From: Chryseobacterium sp.
Lineage (GTDB): Bacteria; Bacteroidota; Bacteroidia; Flavobacteriales; Weeksellaceae
NCBI RefSeq assembly: GCF_029240215.1
Contig: NZ_JARBTK010000002.1
Span: 124,001 to 188,000 of the forward strand
Reading direction: 5' to 3'
Length of the DNA: 64,000 nucleotides
This document shows positions 14,728 through 23,594 of this stretch, in pieces (the stretch's first letter is position 1; each line of letters opens with the position of its first letter). The notes under the pieces were generated by a model that saw only the letters and a list, made by a program, of their open reading frames with translations, was not told where the DNA came from and ran no database searches. A program made the translations under genes and the position numbers.

Positions 14728-16929
14728 ATGAAAAGAATAATATTTATTATTACTATTTTTTTAACAATATTTTTAAATGCTCAAAAGTATAATTTAGCAT
14801 CATCTTTTCCTGTTTCAGATGAATATTTTGGTTTGAAAATAGTTGATGAGTATAGAAATTTGGAGGATTTAAAAGATGTTAAGGTTGTCAATTGGATGAA
14901 ATCCCAATCAAGCTATACTGATTCTTTATTAAACTCAATCCCACATAGGAATTATTATTTGGAAAAAAGATTAGAACTTGACAAAAGACAACTTTATTCA
15001 ATTTCTAATGTTAAAATAATTAGTAATAATAAATATTTTTATCTTAAAAAAAATGCTGGGGAAACTGCTGCAAAAGTCTACTACAGAAATGGGTTCTTAG
15101 GAAAAGAAGAATTACTATATGATCCAATATCTTTTAATTCTTTAATAGATAAAAATTCTTCCTCTAAATCTGAACATAAATACTTAATCAATTTAATATC
15201 TCCTAGCTGGGACGGTAGTAAGTTAGCTATTTCTTTAACTGAAAAAGGTAAAGAATTATCCGAAGTAATAATAATGGATGTTAAGAAAAAAACAGTCCTT
15301 CCTGAAATTATTACAAATACGAATCCGTCCAATATAGGAGGGGTTAAGTGGCTGGAAGATAATTCGGGCTTTTTTTATATCTATTATCCAGTTATTGATA
15401 ATAAGGATAGTTTATTTGCCAAGAATACTCGTTTAGTTTTATATAAAATAGGTGAAGACCCTAAAAAGTTGAAAGATGTCTTTTCAAATATAAACAATCC
15501 AGAACTGAATATTGGCAAAGAAAGCTATCCTGCAATACTTACATTTAATTCAGACGACTTATATTATATTGGTATCTTGGTTGATTCAGAAGATTTCAGA
15601 AATACATTTATTATTAGTAAAAAAGATTTGTTAAATGGAAAGATGAATTGGAAAAAACTTTATACAAAGGATAGTAAAGTACATAATATACGATTAATTG
15701 GCAATGATCTTTTTTTTCTTTCGGGATATAATTCTTCTAATTATAAGCTATGTAAAACCAATATACTAAATCCGGATTTTAAAAATCCAAAAATATTAAT
15801 TCCCGAAAAGGAGAATGAAGTGTTGCAAGACTATACAGTCACTAGTGATGGTATTTATTATACGACCAATACAAATGGTGTTGAAGCAAAATTGTTTTTA
15901 TATAAAGATGGAAAGAATATTTTAATTAAGTTACCTTATATATCTGGAAATATAGATTTACAATCAAAAGGCAAAAACTTTTCTGATATATGGGTATCTT
16001 GTTCTGGTTGGGCAAATGATGTACAACGTTTTAGGTACACATTACAAACAAATAACTTTAGCTTAGAAAATCTTGTCCCCGCTATTGAATATCCAGAATT
16101 CAAAGACGTTATCGTAGAGGAGATTACTGTAAAATCCTATGATGGCACACAAGTTCCGTTGTCGTTAATATATAATAAAAATCTCAAAAAGGATGGAACC
16201 TCTCCTGTATTAATGAATGGTTATGGAGCTTTTGCAGAATCTTATTCTCCTTATTTCTCTATCAGTTATCTGCTTTGGGCAAATCAAGGAGGTATTGTAG
16301 CTGTACCTCATGTAAGAGGAGGAGGAGAAAAAGGAGATCAATGGCATGCTGATGGACAAAAACTTAAAAAGCCAAATTCGTGGAATGATTTAATTGCTTG
16401 TTCGGAATATTTAATTGCACAAAAATATACATCAGAAAAAAAAATAGCTCTTTTAGGAGCAAGCGCTGGAGGTATTCTTATGGGAAGAGCTGTTACTGAA
16501 AGACCTAATTTATTTGGTGCTGTTATTATAGAATCGGGTGTGTTAAATACTTTGAGGGTCGAAAAAAATGGGACAGGAGGTACGACTATTAAAGAATATG
16601 GCGATCCTAACAATTCCATAGAGTTTAAAGGTTTATTGGAAATGGATGCTTATCATCATGTTAAAAAAGGAGAAAAATATCCGGCAATGTTAGTTGTAGC
16701 AGGAATAAACGATCCTCGAGTTAAACCATGGATGTCTACTAAATTTGTTGCTAAAGTATTAGCAAATAATGGTTCTAAAAATCCAATCCTATTGAAAATA
16801 CATTATGAGGGAGGTCATGGAGGCTCCATTCCTGTAGCACAACGATATGCAAATATAGGTGATATATTTGCCTTTGCGCTTTGGCAATTAGGACATCCAG
16901 ATTATCAGCCAAAAGAAAACAGTAAATAA
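14728..16929 (+). CDS. Exported prolyl oligopeptidase (S9A), possible leader protease
   Basis: A 733-residue serine peptidase with a signal peptide (MKRIIFIITIFLTIFLNAQ). A seven-bladed propeller (~80-440) is followed by the alpha/beta hydrolase. The triad is Ser579 in GASAGG, Asp662 in GINDPR and His697 in GGHGGS; HVRGGGEKGDQWH is the family block. It cuts small peptides after proline and works in the periplasm. It is placed between the precursor and lanB, and its stop overlaps the lanB start (TAATG), so it belongs to the pathway. POP enzymes are known leader proteases in some class III lanthipeptide systems. The core has one proline (Lys-Phe-Pro), so it may instead degrade product or leader. 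Confidence 0.92.
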   Translation: MKRIIFIITIFLTIFLNAQKYNLASSFPVSDEYFGLKIVDEYRNLEDLKDVKVVNWMKSQSSYTDSLLNSIPHRNYYLEKRLELDKRQLYSISNVKIISNNKYFYLKKNAGETAAKVYYRNGFLGKEELLYDPISFNSLIDKNSSSKSEHKYLINLISPSWDGSKLAISLTEKGKELSEVIIMDVKKKTVLPEIITNTNPSNIGGVKWLEDNSGFFYIYYPVIDNKDSLFAKNTRLVLYKIGEDPKKLKDVFSNINNPELNIGKESYPAILTFNSDDLYYIGILVDSEDFRNTFIISKKDLLNGKMNWKKLYTKDSKVHNIRLIGNDLFFLSGYNSSNYKLCKTNILNPDFKNPKILIPEKENEVLQDYTVTSDGIYYTTNTNGVEAKLFLYKDGKNILIKLPYISGNIDLQSKGKNFSDIWVSCSGWANDVQRFRYTLQTNNFSLENLVPAIEYPEFKDVIVEEITVKSYDGTQVPLSLIYNKNLKKDGTSPVLMNGYGAFAESYSPYFSISYLLWANQGGIVAVPHVRGGGEKGDQWHADGQKLKKPNSWNDLIACSEYLIAQKYTSEKKIALLGASAGGILMGRAVTERPNLFGAVIIESGVLNTLRVEKNGTGGTTIKEYGDPNNSIEFKGLLEMDAYHHVKKGEKYPAMLVVAGINDPRVKPWMSTKFVAKVLANNGSKNPILLKIHYEGGHGGSIPVAQRYANIGDIFAFALWQLGHPDYQPKENSK

Positions 16930-19160
16930 TGTCCCAATTCCCTTATCGTTTTTTTGAAGAGTATGTAGTTCGTACTCCTTTATTTTCACGCAGAAGCTTT
17001 CAGGAAGAAGCAGTTAAAAAGGCATTTTCGGATATAGAATTAAAAGAAATTTGTAGTAATGTCATTTTTCAAGAGGCAATCTATTTGGCATCGCCAAATT
17101 TATATAAAGAATTAAAAAACTGGTTAGATTCAGAAAAAGAATTATCCTCAAGTCAACACCAAAAACTTAAAAACACCATTCTAAAATACTATATCAGAAT
17201 GAGTACGAGATGTACGCCATTCGGACTTTTTTCAGGGGTTGGCTTGGGGAAATTTAATCAAGAAGAAACAGAAAACAACAACCTTTCTGACAACAGCCAA
17301 TTGCAAGTGAGAGATACAAAATTGGATATGCACTTGCTCGTTTCTCTTTCGAAGATTTTGGAGAAAAATCCTGACATCAGAAGTCAACTTCTATATTTCC
17401 CCAATAATAGTATTTATAAAATAGGGAAGAGAATCCGTTACGTAGAGTACGAATATAAAGAAGGAAAAAGAGATTATATTATTTCCTCTGCTCCACTTTC
17501 TGCAGAACTATCCAAGATATTAGATTTCTCTAAACGAGGCAAAACTATCTTCCAAATTGCAGAAATTCTTACAGGAAATGACATAAGTAATGAAGAAGCC
17601 AAAGAATTCATAGAAGAATTGATTGATAATCAGGTTTTGGTAAGTGAATTGGAACCCAATGTTTCAGGATGCTATTATTTAGATATTCTCATTTCCGTGC
17701 TGAAAAAAATTGAGGCTAAAACAGAAGTTCAGATTCTTAAAAACATCAAAGAAAAACTCAATCAATTAGATTTGCATTTTGGAAATCCGGCTTCTTTATA
17801 TTTGGAAATTGAAGATTTGATTAAATCTTTCAAGACAGATTATGAGCAAAAATATCTCTTCCAGACAGACGTTTATCTTAAAGATGAATTTACAATCTCA
17901 ACTCATTGGAAAAAAGAAATCAAAAAAAGCTTGAGTTTTCTCAATAAAATCACTTTACAAAGCCAAGACACTCCCTTTAAACATTTTAAAAAAGCATTTT
18001 ATGATAGATTTGAAACTCAGGAAATCCCACTATCTTATGTTTTAGATACAGAAATAGGAATAGGCTACCTTCAAAACACAAGTGTTAAAGGAATTCATCC
18101 CTATTTAGAAGATTTGAAACTTCCTAATTCTCAAAAGAAACAAAATCTTCACATTCAGCTAACACCATTTCAAAGAATCCTTAACGAAAAGTTACAGGAA
18201 GCTTTATTAGAAAATCAATTTACGATCTCATTAAACGATGATGACGTAAAAGACTTCGAAGAGACATGGTATGATTTGCCGGATACTTTATCCGTTATGG
18301 CAGAAATCATCTCTGAAAATAATAACGAGAAATTATGCATCGGAAGTGTTGGAGGAAGCAGTGCCGCAAACCTTTTAGGAAGATTCTGTTCAGAAAAATC
18401 TACTCTTCAAAAATTAACAAAAGAGATTACAAAAAAAGAAGAGATGCTTTCCTTCGACAAGCTCAGGATAAACTCAGATCAGCATGACAATAGTGAGATT
18501 TTAGCAGAAATCATATATCTACCTGAAGCCAGAATAGGAAACATCATCAGAAGACCTACGCTTCGTAAATATGAAATCCCGTATTTAGCAGCATCTGTTT
18601 TACCGGAAGAAAACCAAATTCTTGTCGATGATCTCTATATTTCTTTAAAAAATGACAGAATAGTATTGCGTTCAAAAAAACTGAATAAGGATATAAAACC
18701 TTATTTGACTAATGCACATAATTATCATCATAATGCTCTGCCAGTTTACCATTTTTTATGTGATTTACAGTCACAAAATACTCGGACAGGTTTACACTTC
18801 AATTGGGGAGGTCTTTCTCAGATATATAAATTTCTACCAAGAATAGAATACAAAAACATTATCTTATCAAAAGCCCAATGGAATATCACAGAAAAAGACA
18901 TTGCATCATTAGAATCAATGATGAACAATAAAAATGAATTCCTTCCACAAATGAAAATATGGCAAAATAAAAGACAAATTCCCCAATGGATACAATGGGT
19001 GAAATCTGACAATACTTTACCCATGAACTTAGAAAATTATGACATGGCAAAACTTTTTATACAAACCATAAAAAGTGAAAAATCGATTACGATTGAAGAG
19101 TTTTTATACAATGAGAATGATGATTTTAGGCGTGAATTTATTTTTCCACTTTACAAGTAG
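16929..19160 (+). CDS. lanB: Lantibiotic dehydratase, N-terminal (glutamylation) subunit
   Basis: A 743-residue LanB N-terminal protein. It has the family hallmark RMSTRCTPFGLF at residues 90-101 and an ATSR-type late block (SRVGGSSAANLLGRF-like, about 475-490). In class I lanthipeptide and thiopeptide pathways this part uses glutamyl-tRNA(Glu) to glutamylate Ser/Thr of the precursor. Here the elimination domain is a separate gene 12 bases downstream, as in other Bacteroidota split LanBs. The ATG overlaps the POP stop by one base. Substrate should be the peptide at 14533. It acts in the cytoplasm. Confidence 0.92.
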   Translation: MSQFPYRFFEEYVVRTPLFSRRSFQEEAVKKAFSDIELKEICSNVIFQEAIYLASPNLYKELKNWLDSEKELSSSQHQKLKNTILKYYIRMSTRCTPFGLFSGVGLGKFNQEETENNNLSDNSQLQVRDTKLDMHLLVSLSKILEKNPDIRSQLLYFPNNSIYKIGKRIRYVEYEYKEGKRDYIISSAPLSAELSKILDFSKRGKTIFQIAEILTGNDISNEEAKEFIEELIDNQVLVSELEPNVSGCYYLDILISVLKKIEAKTEVQILKNIKEKLNQLDLHFGNPASLYLEIEDLIKSFKTDYEQKYLFQTDVYLKDEFTISTHWKKEIKKSLSFLNKITLQSQDTPFKHFKKAFYDRFETQEIPLSYVLDTEIGIGYLQNTSVKGIHPYLEDLKLPNSQKKQNLHIQLTPFQRILNEKLQEALLENQFTISLNDDDVKDFEETWYDLPDTLSVMAEIISENNNEKLCIGSVGGSSAANLLGRFCSEKSTLQKLTKEITKKEEMLSFDKLRINSDQHDNSEILAEIIYLPEARIGNIIRRPTLRKYEIPYLAASVLPEENQILVDDLYISLKNDRIVLRSKKLNKDIKPYLTNAHNYHHNALPVYHFLCDLQSQNTRTGLHFNWGGLSQIYKFLPRIEYKNIILSKAQWNITEKDIASLESMMNNKNEFLPQMKIWQNKRQIPQWIQWVKSDNTLPMNLENYDMAKLFIQTIKSEKSITIEEFLYNENDDFRREFIFPLYK

Positions 19161-19172
19161 AAAAAAATAATA

Positions 19173-20021
19173 ATGGACAAGAGGAAATTTACTCCAGCAA
19201 CAGAATGGCTATATCTGAAAGTTTATACAGGTGTTAAAACTTCTGACCTTATTTTAGAGGAAACAATAAAACCTCTGACAGAATATTTATTGACAAATAA
19301 TTACATTTTAAAATGGTTTTTTATTCGTTATCATGATCCAAAACCGCATTTAAGAGTACGGCTTTGCTTAAATAATACTGAGGATTACACTACCGTTCTT
19401 AACAAAATACACGAAGAGCTTCAAGAGTTTACTGACAGCGGAGAAATTTCAAATATTTCAATTGAAACTTATAACAGAGAAATTGAACGTTATGGACAAA
19501 ATACCATAGAAGAAGCCGAAACATTATTTCACAAAAACAGCGAATTTACGTTACTATGTCTGCCCTACGATGATGAAGATAAGGTGATATTCAGTATTTT
19601 TTATATTAATGAAATATTGAATAAGCTCAATCTTGGAATTCAGGAAAAGCTTGCTTGGATTAGAAATTATAATGATTCTTTTAAAGAAGAATTTAATGCA
19701 GACAAAACTCTCAACAGCCAGTTAGACAAAAAATACAGAGAGTTCAAACCAAAATTAATCAACTTTATACAGTCGGATGAGTTTTCGGATGAAAGAAATG
19801 CCATTATTCTTCACATAGAAGAATTTATTTCTGTATTGCAAAGTATTCTTCAGCATCATCAAAACCAATCTCTGGAAATTTCTTTACAAAGTTTTTTTCA
19901 AAGCATATTCCACATGAATATCAACAGACTCTTTGTTTCTAACCAAAGATTATTTGAAATGGTGATTTATGATTATCTAGTAAGGTATTATAAATCATTA
20001 GCATTTTATAGCCTTCATTAA
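19173..20021 (+). CDS. Thiopeptide/lanthipeptide elimination subunit (SpaB C-terminal domain)
   Basis: A 282-residue protein of the thiopeptide-type bacteriocin biosynthesis family, equivalent to the LanB C-terminal domain. N-terminal EWLYLKVYTG and KWFFIRYHDPKPHLRVRL are typical; the Arg/His-containing block forms the glutamate-elimination site. It removes glutamate from modified Ser/Thr to give dehydroalanine or dehydrobutyrine. It completes the split dehydratase with the preceding gene. No LanC cyclase follows; the next sequence is a regulator relic and a terminator. Ring closure must therefore be spontaneous, absent, or done by a gene elsewhere. Confidence 0.9.
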   Translation: MDKRKFTPATEWLYLKVYTGVKTSDLILEETIKPLTEYLLTNNYILKWFFIRYHDPKPHLRVRLCLNNTEDYTTVLNKIHEELQEFTDSGEISNISIETYNREIERYGQNTIEEAETLFHKNSEFTLLCLPYDDEDKVIFSIFYINEILNKLNLGIQEKLAWIRNYNDSFKEEFNADKTLNSQLDKKYREFKPKLINFIQSDEFSDERNAIILHIEEFISVLQSILQHHQNQSLEISLQSFFQSIFHMNINRLFVSNQRLFEMVIYDYLVRYYKSLAFYSLH

Positions 20022-20030
20022 AACTTAATA

Positions 20031-20273
20031 ATTAAAACCAAAACAGTCCAATTAAGTAATGAGATAAATAATATTTTAAAATAAGCCAAACCCAATACCA
20101 AAAAGAGAATCAGGAAAGACAAAATAACTGATCTGGAATGGATGAGAATTTCAATACTTTTAGATGTTGAAGTTGATGAAATCTATGAGGAACATATTGA
20201 ATCGAATAGAATCAACTTAAAAGAAGAATTACAAATATTGAAAGAAAAAATTAAAGTTTTAGAACAAAATTAG
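20031..20273 (+). pseudogene. Relic of an XRE-type regulator
   Basis: Downstream of the LanB pair a start-less stretch reads KTVQLSNEINNILK. After a one-base shift near 20083 it continues ISQTQYQKRESGKTKITDLE and EVDEIYEEH to a coiled coil ending KIKVLEQN and a stop. This aligns with the intact XRE protein at 24028-24399 (LSQEKMAKIL, SRKERGETRIHDEEW, VEDIKEEN), with the coiled coil after the HTH in both. Helix 1 and the start codon are missing and the frame is broken, so it is not functional. It hints at an older regulator for this locus. Confidence 0.75.
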
Positions 20274-20303
20274 CATAAATATTATTTCAATACTATTAAA
20301 AAA

Positions 20304-20335
20304 AGAGACTGTTTATTCAGTCTCTCTCTTTTTTT
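20304..20335. terminator. Bidirectional terminator between LanB operon and peptide array
   Basis: Perfect stem AGAGACTG / CAGTCTCT with loop TTTATT, flanked by A and T runs on both sides. It serves the plus-strand lanthipeptide operon and the minus-strand peptide array ending at 20380. The rest of 20022-20379 holds only the regulator relic. Confidence 0.88.
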
Positions 20336-20379
20336 AATGATTGTCAGATATTTGGACAAAATTAATTGTTACTATCTTT

Positions 20380-20535
20380 CTACACATACTGCGGACAAAC
20401 CACAGCTGGACAGTAAATTTTAGGACATCTCGGTCTGCCATCTGTAGGGCAGCAAGCTGTTGAGCAACCAATAATTGGTCCTGCTCCTAAGATATCTTTC
20501 ATTTCGTTTCTTGCTAATTTTTTCAGATTTTTCAT
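20380..20535 (-). CDS. Cys-rich bacteriocin-like peptide, GA leader
   Basis: A 51-residue peptide starting at the internal ATG at 20535. The leader MKNLKKLARNEMKDILGA has Gly-Ala instead of Gly-Gly at the expected cut site. The core begins GPIIGCSTACCPTDGRPRCP and continues KIYCPAVVCPQYV, with seven Cys/Pro-spaced positions similar to its neighbour at 20547. It is the third gene of a three-peptide minus-strand array (20868 to 20380). Whether C39 accepts the GA site is not known from sequence, though GA is a known variant. The longer reading from 20619 is a non-coding extension. Confidence 0.8.
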   Translation of the reverse strand: MKNLKKLARNEMKDILGAGPIIGCSTACCPTDGRPRCPKIYCPAVVCPQYV

Positions 20536-20546
20536 ATGACTATTTT

Positions 20547-20693
20547 TTAAGATTCTACCGGACATGGTGCATAACAATAAATATTTGGGCATCTTTTTAT
20601 TCCCGGAGGAGGGCAACAAGCTTCAGAGCAAGTTAAACCGCCGCCGTTCAGGATTTTCATCTGACTTCTTGAGATTTTTTTTAAATTTTTCAT
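20547..20693 (-). CDS. Cys-rich bacteriocin-like peptide
   Basis: A 48-residue peptide from the ATG at 20693: leader MKNLKKISRSQMKILNGG, core GLTCSEACCPPPGIKRCPNI then YCYAPCPVES. The pattern CxxxCCP...RCPxIYC...CP is shared with the peptide at 20380, so they are paralogues with preserved cysteine spacing. It is the middle gene of the array, 31 bases after the first peptide. The upstream extension to 20756 overlaps the first peptide's 3' end and is rejected. It is probably disulfide-bonded after export. Confidence 0.82.
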   Translation of the reverse strand: MKNLKKISRSQMKILNGGGLTCSEACCPPPGIKRCPNIYCYAPCPVES

Positions 20694-20724
20694 AATAAAT
20701 AATTTAGTTGATTTGGTGATTAAA

Positions 20725-20868
20725 TTATGGTTGGTTTCCGCCACCGCAGCCGTCATAAGGCATGCATTTCCATTTTCCGTCGATCAGGCAAAGTTGTCCG
20801 CCTTTACAGGTAAGACCGCCCTGAATCGTTTTCATTTCCTGTCGGTTGATCTTTTTTAAATTTTTCAT
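20725..20868 (-). CDS. Cys-rich bacteriocin-like peptide (first gene of array)
   Basis: A 47-residue peptide, leader MKNLKKINRQEMKTIQGG and core LTCKGGQLCLIDGKWKCMPY ending DGCGGGNQP, with four cysteines. It is short but unmistakable from its leader. It heads a three-gene array and is preceded by copy 2 of the conserved 5' leader element, 16 bases upstream of its ATG. The oxidoreductase gene 20963-22471 lies immediately upstream on the same strand and may be cotranscribed or share its product as oxidant. Confidence 0.82.
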   Translation of the reverse strand: MKNLKKINRQEMKTIQGGLTCKGGQLCLIDGKWKCMPYDGCGGGNQP

Positions 20869-20883
20869 AAAATTGAATTTGGT

Positions 20884-20920
20884 AATTTCCTACTCTTTTT
20901 AAGCTTTTCGGATCTCGCTT
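20884..20920 (-). promoter_or_regulatory. Conserved 5' leader element, copy 2
   Basis: Minus strand: AAGCGAGATCCGAAAAGCTT, then AAAA, AGAGTAGG and AAATT. AAGC and GCTT can form a 4-bp stem around the ATCCGAAAA loop. It heads the three-peptide array. Confidence 0.7.
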
Positions 20921-20962
20921 TTCATTCATTTAAAATTAATCATTTTTAATTAAATGAAATAA

Positions 20963-22471
20963 TTATGACAGAAAATCTTCATCTTCAATCAATTCGCTGA
21001 TAAAATAGTGAATATCTTCCCGGTCATATTTATCCGGAAACTGGTAACCATTGATAATGAAAACAGGGGTGAAAGTAAGTCCTGCAGCACTGTTTTCTGC
21101 AGTCATCTGAATAATATTGGTAAAATTTTCGGGATTTTCTGATCCTGATATTCTTTTAATTTCACTTTCATCTTTATTTTTAAACCAAGTATCTACAGAC
21201 TGTAAAAATTCTCTCTGTGATTTGTTTTTGTAAATGTTTAAAAAATCTGAAATAAGCCTTGTGTATTTTTCATCAGCTCTTTCATTTGAATAATTAAACC
21301 TCATCTGTGCAGAAATTTCATCAGGATATTGTAGCAATAAATCTTCTACAATCTTATGAGCGTCTTTACAAAAGCCACAGTAGGGGTTAGAAACCACAGA
21401 AATATGAAGTTTTGCATCTTTACTCCCTACGAAAAACGTTTCATTATCTGTAAATTCAATTTTTTCTTTATCTGTAAGTTCTCTTTTGAAGAGATCGTAG
21501 TTTCTTTTAAACCTGAGATTTTTTGCATTAGATTTTTTGAGTTCTTCTTTCTGATTCATCAAATTGTTTAAAAATGCAACCGTAAAAAACAAAGAAATGA
21601 ATAATATGACACTGGTAAAGACAACAGGCAAATTTATTCCCCAACTAAAATAGAAAGAACTTAATGCGATCTGACCCAACAAAACAAAAATAATCACCAG
21701 ACAAACTCTGCAAAGCGATTTTTCAACAAAAGCCTGAACATAAAAAGAGTAAAGAATCACCAGAATCGAAATCATTGCAGTAATCCTTAAAATAACCTGT
21801 GATTGTGGGAAAAGTAGTCCGACAAATGTAATTCCCAAAAAATAGATCAGGCTAAAATCTGAAAGTTTCAGACCTAAAACATCCATTTTATCCGAAGAAA
21901 AAATCTTGGAACAGGAGCTTTGAGAAGCATTATTGGCAGTACCACCGCAAATATTACTCACCACAGCAGATTCCTGACCAAATTTTTGATTGAAAAGTTC
22001 TAAAGAAATATAAACTCCAATCAATGACAAGATGTTGAAAACACTTTCGTACCAGGCAAACTGAAGAAGCGAATAGAGAGTAATAATTCCAAAAACCAAA
22101 TAAATAAATGGCTTAAAATTGAAAAATGAGGTCGTTTTTACATTCTCAGTTTTCTCAAAAAGAAGTACAAAATCTCCTGAATTTTTGTAGAGTTCCTCTT
22201 TATTCAGAGTTTTTACTTTATCAGAGTAGATCGTAAAATCGTTTCCTTTCTTTTTGACCAAAGAAAACGAGTTATCGACCAAAGCCATGTATTCTTCAGG
22301 CAATTCGTCCCAATATTCTTTATCTAATTCGTAAGCATCATTTTTTAACCCTAAAAAGTTGAGAGTATCACTGAAAGCCAATGCAGAAGGGTAATTAGGA
22401 TGAGAATTGAACTGAAAATAAAATTCCTGCTTGTCGAGTTTGAAATGGTCTATGAGACGGTCGAAATTCAT
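20963..22471 (-). CDS. C39-like / VKOR / thioredoxin fusion, periplasmic disulfide system
   Basis: A 502-residue fusion. Residues 1-~105 look like a C39-like domain (SHPNYPSALAFSDTLNFLGL) without a catalytic Cys-Gly-Pro motif, so probably a binding module. Residues ~118-305 are a vitamin K epoxide reductase-type membrane domain with Cys175, Cys187 and the pair Cys254/Cys257 (CRVC). Residues ~340-500 are a thioredoxin/DsbA-like domain with Cys365-Gly-Phe-Cys368. It oxidises quinone-linked thiols and passes disulfides to exported proteins. Its position directly upstream of Cys-rich peptide arrays suggests that the C39-like part recruits the KGG leaders and the enzyme forms their disulfides. Confidence 0.87.
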   Translation of the reverse strand: MNFDRLIDHFKLDKQEFYFQFNSHPNYPSALAFSDTLNFLGLKNDAYELDKEYWDELPEEYMALVDNSFSLVKKKGNDFTIYSDKVKTLNKEELYKNSGDFVLLFEKTENVKTTSFFNFKPFIYLVFGIITLYSLLQFAWYESVFNILSLIGVYISLELFNQKFGQESAVVSNICGGTANNASQSSCSKIFSSDKMDVLGLKLSDFSLIYFLGITFVGLLFPQSQVILRITAMISILVILYSFYVQAFVEKSLCRVCLVIIFVLLGQIALSSFYFSWGINLPVVFTSVILFISLFFTVAFLNNLMNQKEELKKSNAKNLRFKRNYDLFKRELTDKEKIEFTDNETFFVGSKDAKLHISVVSNPYCGFCKDAHKIVEDLLLQYPDEISAQMRFNYSNERADEKYTRLISDFLNIYKNKSQREFLQSVDTWFKNKDESEIKRISGSENPENFTNIIQMTAENSAAGLTFTPVFIINGYQFPDKYDREDIHYFISELIEDEDFLS

Positions 22472-22710
22472 GAGTTGGTGTATTATTAATTTTATGAAGA
22501 TAATAAAAATAGTTATTTATTTAGAATTATATTCTATTATTTTTTAATCAAATATATTTATTGCGGTACGGAAATAAAATAACATGATTATGTGATTTTG
22601 TTATGATGTTATTTAAAATTAATGATTTACAGTTTCTTGAAGAAAATCAATTGGAATGGCATTACATCAGAAATAAAATTCTACTGTTTAGTCTATGAGT
22701 TTGTTAAAAT

Positions 22711-23529
22711 TCATTGTTTTAATAAATCTAATTCTATAATATTATTGTCTTTCTTCAAGTCTTCAAGCGCCATTTTTTCAAATCGACGGAAAATTTCATC
22801 TCCTGTGTGAAAAACACCATCAGCATCTGTTTGATCCGGAAAAGCCCCAACTGAACCTGCCATCGGATTTTTCCGAAAATTTTTATAAATTTTTACGTAT
22901 TTTGGATAAGTGATTTTCACATCTTTAAAATTATTTACATAAGGATAATTAAAGTCTCCTTTTGTGTCTTTTATTCCTTTCAATTCAAAAATGTGGTTTT
23001 TCTGAACATCCTCTATTTTAAGAATCAATCCCGGAAGTCCAAAAAATTTATACGGGCCACTTTGTATCGGGATCTCTTTTGCAAACCATGCAACCCACTT
23101 TCTTCCTCCAAACTCTGTGGTTGCTTTTTGCACATTATACCCCAAAATATTATCAAGCTCCGCAAGTATATTCCATTTTAAATCTATATTCTGACTCACC
23201 GAATATCTATAAGGTGGAAGGGGTGTAATAAAATCAATTTTTTGAGTATTACTATTTTTAATTACTCTATCACGATTCATTTTTTTGTTAAAGGGCATCG
23301 AAAAGACTCCTTTCTTGAAATCTGCATTCAATGTTGAGTCTGATTTGTATTTTTCAACACTATAGAATTCTGATTTATTGTTACCAATATTCAAAACCAT
23401 TATTTCTCTTTCTACATTTTCCACGTTTGTAGAGTCAGGAATAGATTTGTATTCATAGAGAAATTGTTTGTTTTGACCAAAAATATTAATTGAGGTGAAA
23501 ATAAGAATGATGATTTTAATTGTATTCAT
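22711..23529 (-). CDS. GLPGLI family secreted protein
   Basis: A 272-residue protein from the ATG at 23529; an earlier TTG is rejected because the signal peptide (MNTIKIIILIFTSINIFGQ) begins here. The defining motif FFGLPGLILKI lies around residue 165. Members are Bacteroidota-specific, exported, of unknown function, and often occur near peptide or metal-related loci. It follows the Cys-rich peptide at 23595 by 65 bases, with a hairpin between, so the two may be one operon. That places it as a possible partner or immunity-type protein for the peptide, which is inference. The 239 bases between it and the VKOR start (22472-22710) show no other gene. Confidence 0.85.
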   Translation of the reverse strand: MNTIKIIILIFTSINIFGQNKQFLYEYKSIPDSTNVENVEREIMVLNIGNNKSEFYSVEKYKSDSTLNADFKKGVFSMPFNKKMNRDRVIKNSNTQKIDFITPLPPYRYSVSQNIDLKWNILAELDNILGYNVQKATTEFGGRKWVAWFAKEIPIQSGPYKFFGLPGLILKIEDVQKNHIFELKGIKDTKGDFNYPYVNNFKDVKITYPKYVKIYKNFRKNPMAGSVGAFPDQTDADGVFHTGDEIFRRFEKMALEDLKKDNNIIELDLLKQ

Positions 23530-23548
23530 TATATTTTTTTTAAACAAA

Positions 23549-23576
23549 AGGCTGTCAAATAATTATTCAACAGCCT
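23549..23576 (-). promoter_or_regulatory. Hairpin between peptide and GLPGLI genes
   Basis: Stem AGGCTGT / ACAGCCT with a 14-base A/T loop. On the minus strand it is followed by TTTTGTTT, so it could partly terminate transcripts from the peptide gene before the GLPGLI start at 23529. Confidence 0.55.
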
Positions 23577-23594
23577 CAATAATTTTGATCGATT

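Noticed and set aside
20304..20335. Possible attachment site or small RNA between the LanB genes and the peptide array
   Set aside because: The repeat is fully explained as a bidirectional terminator; no integrase or tRNA is near.
22622..22810. Small plus-strand ORF near the GLPGLI gene
   Set aside because: Half of it is antisense to the GLPGLI C-terminus and the rest is A/T-rich intergenic sequence.
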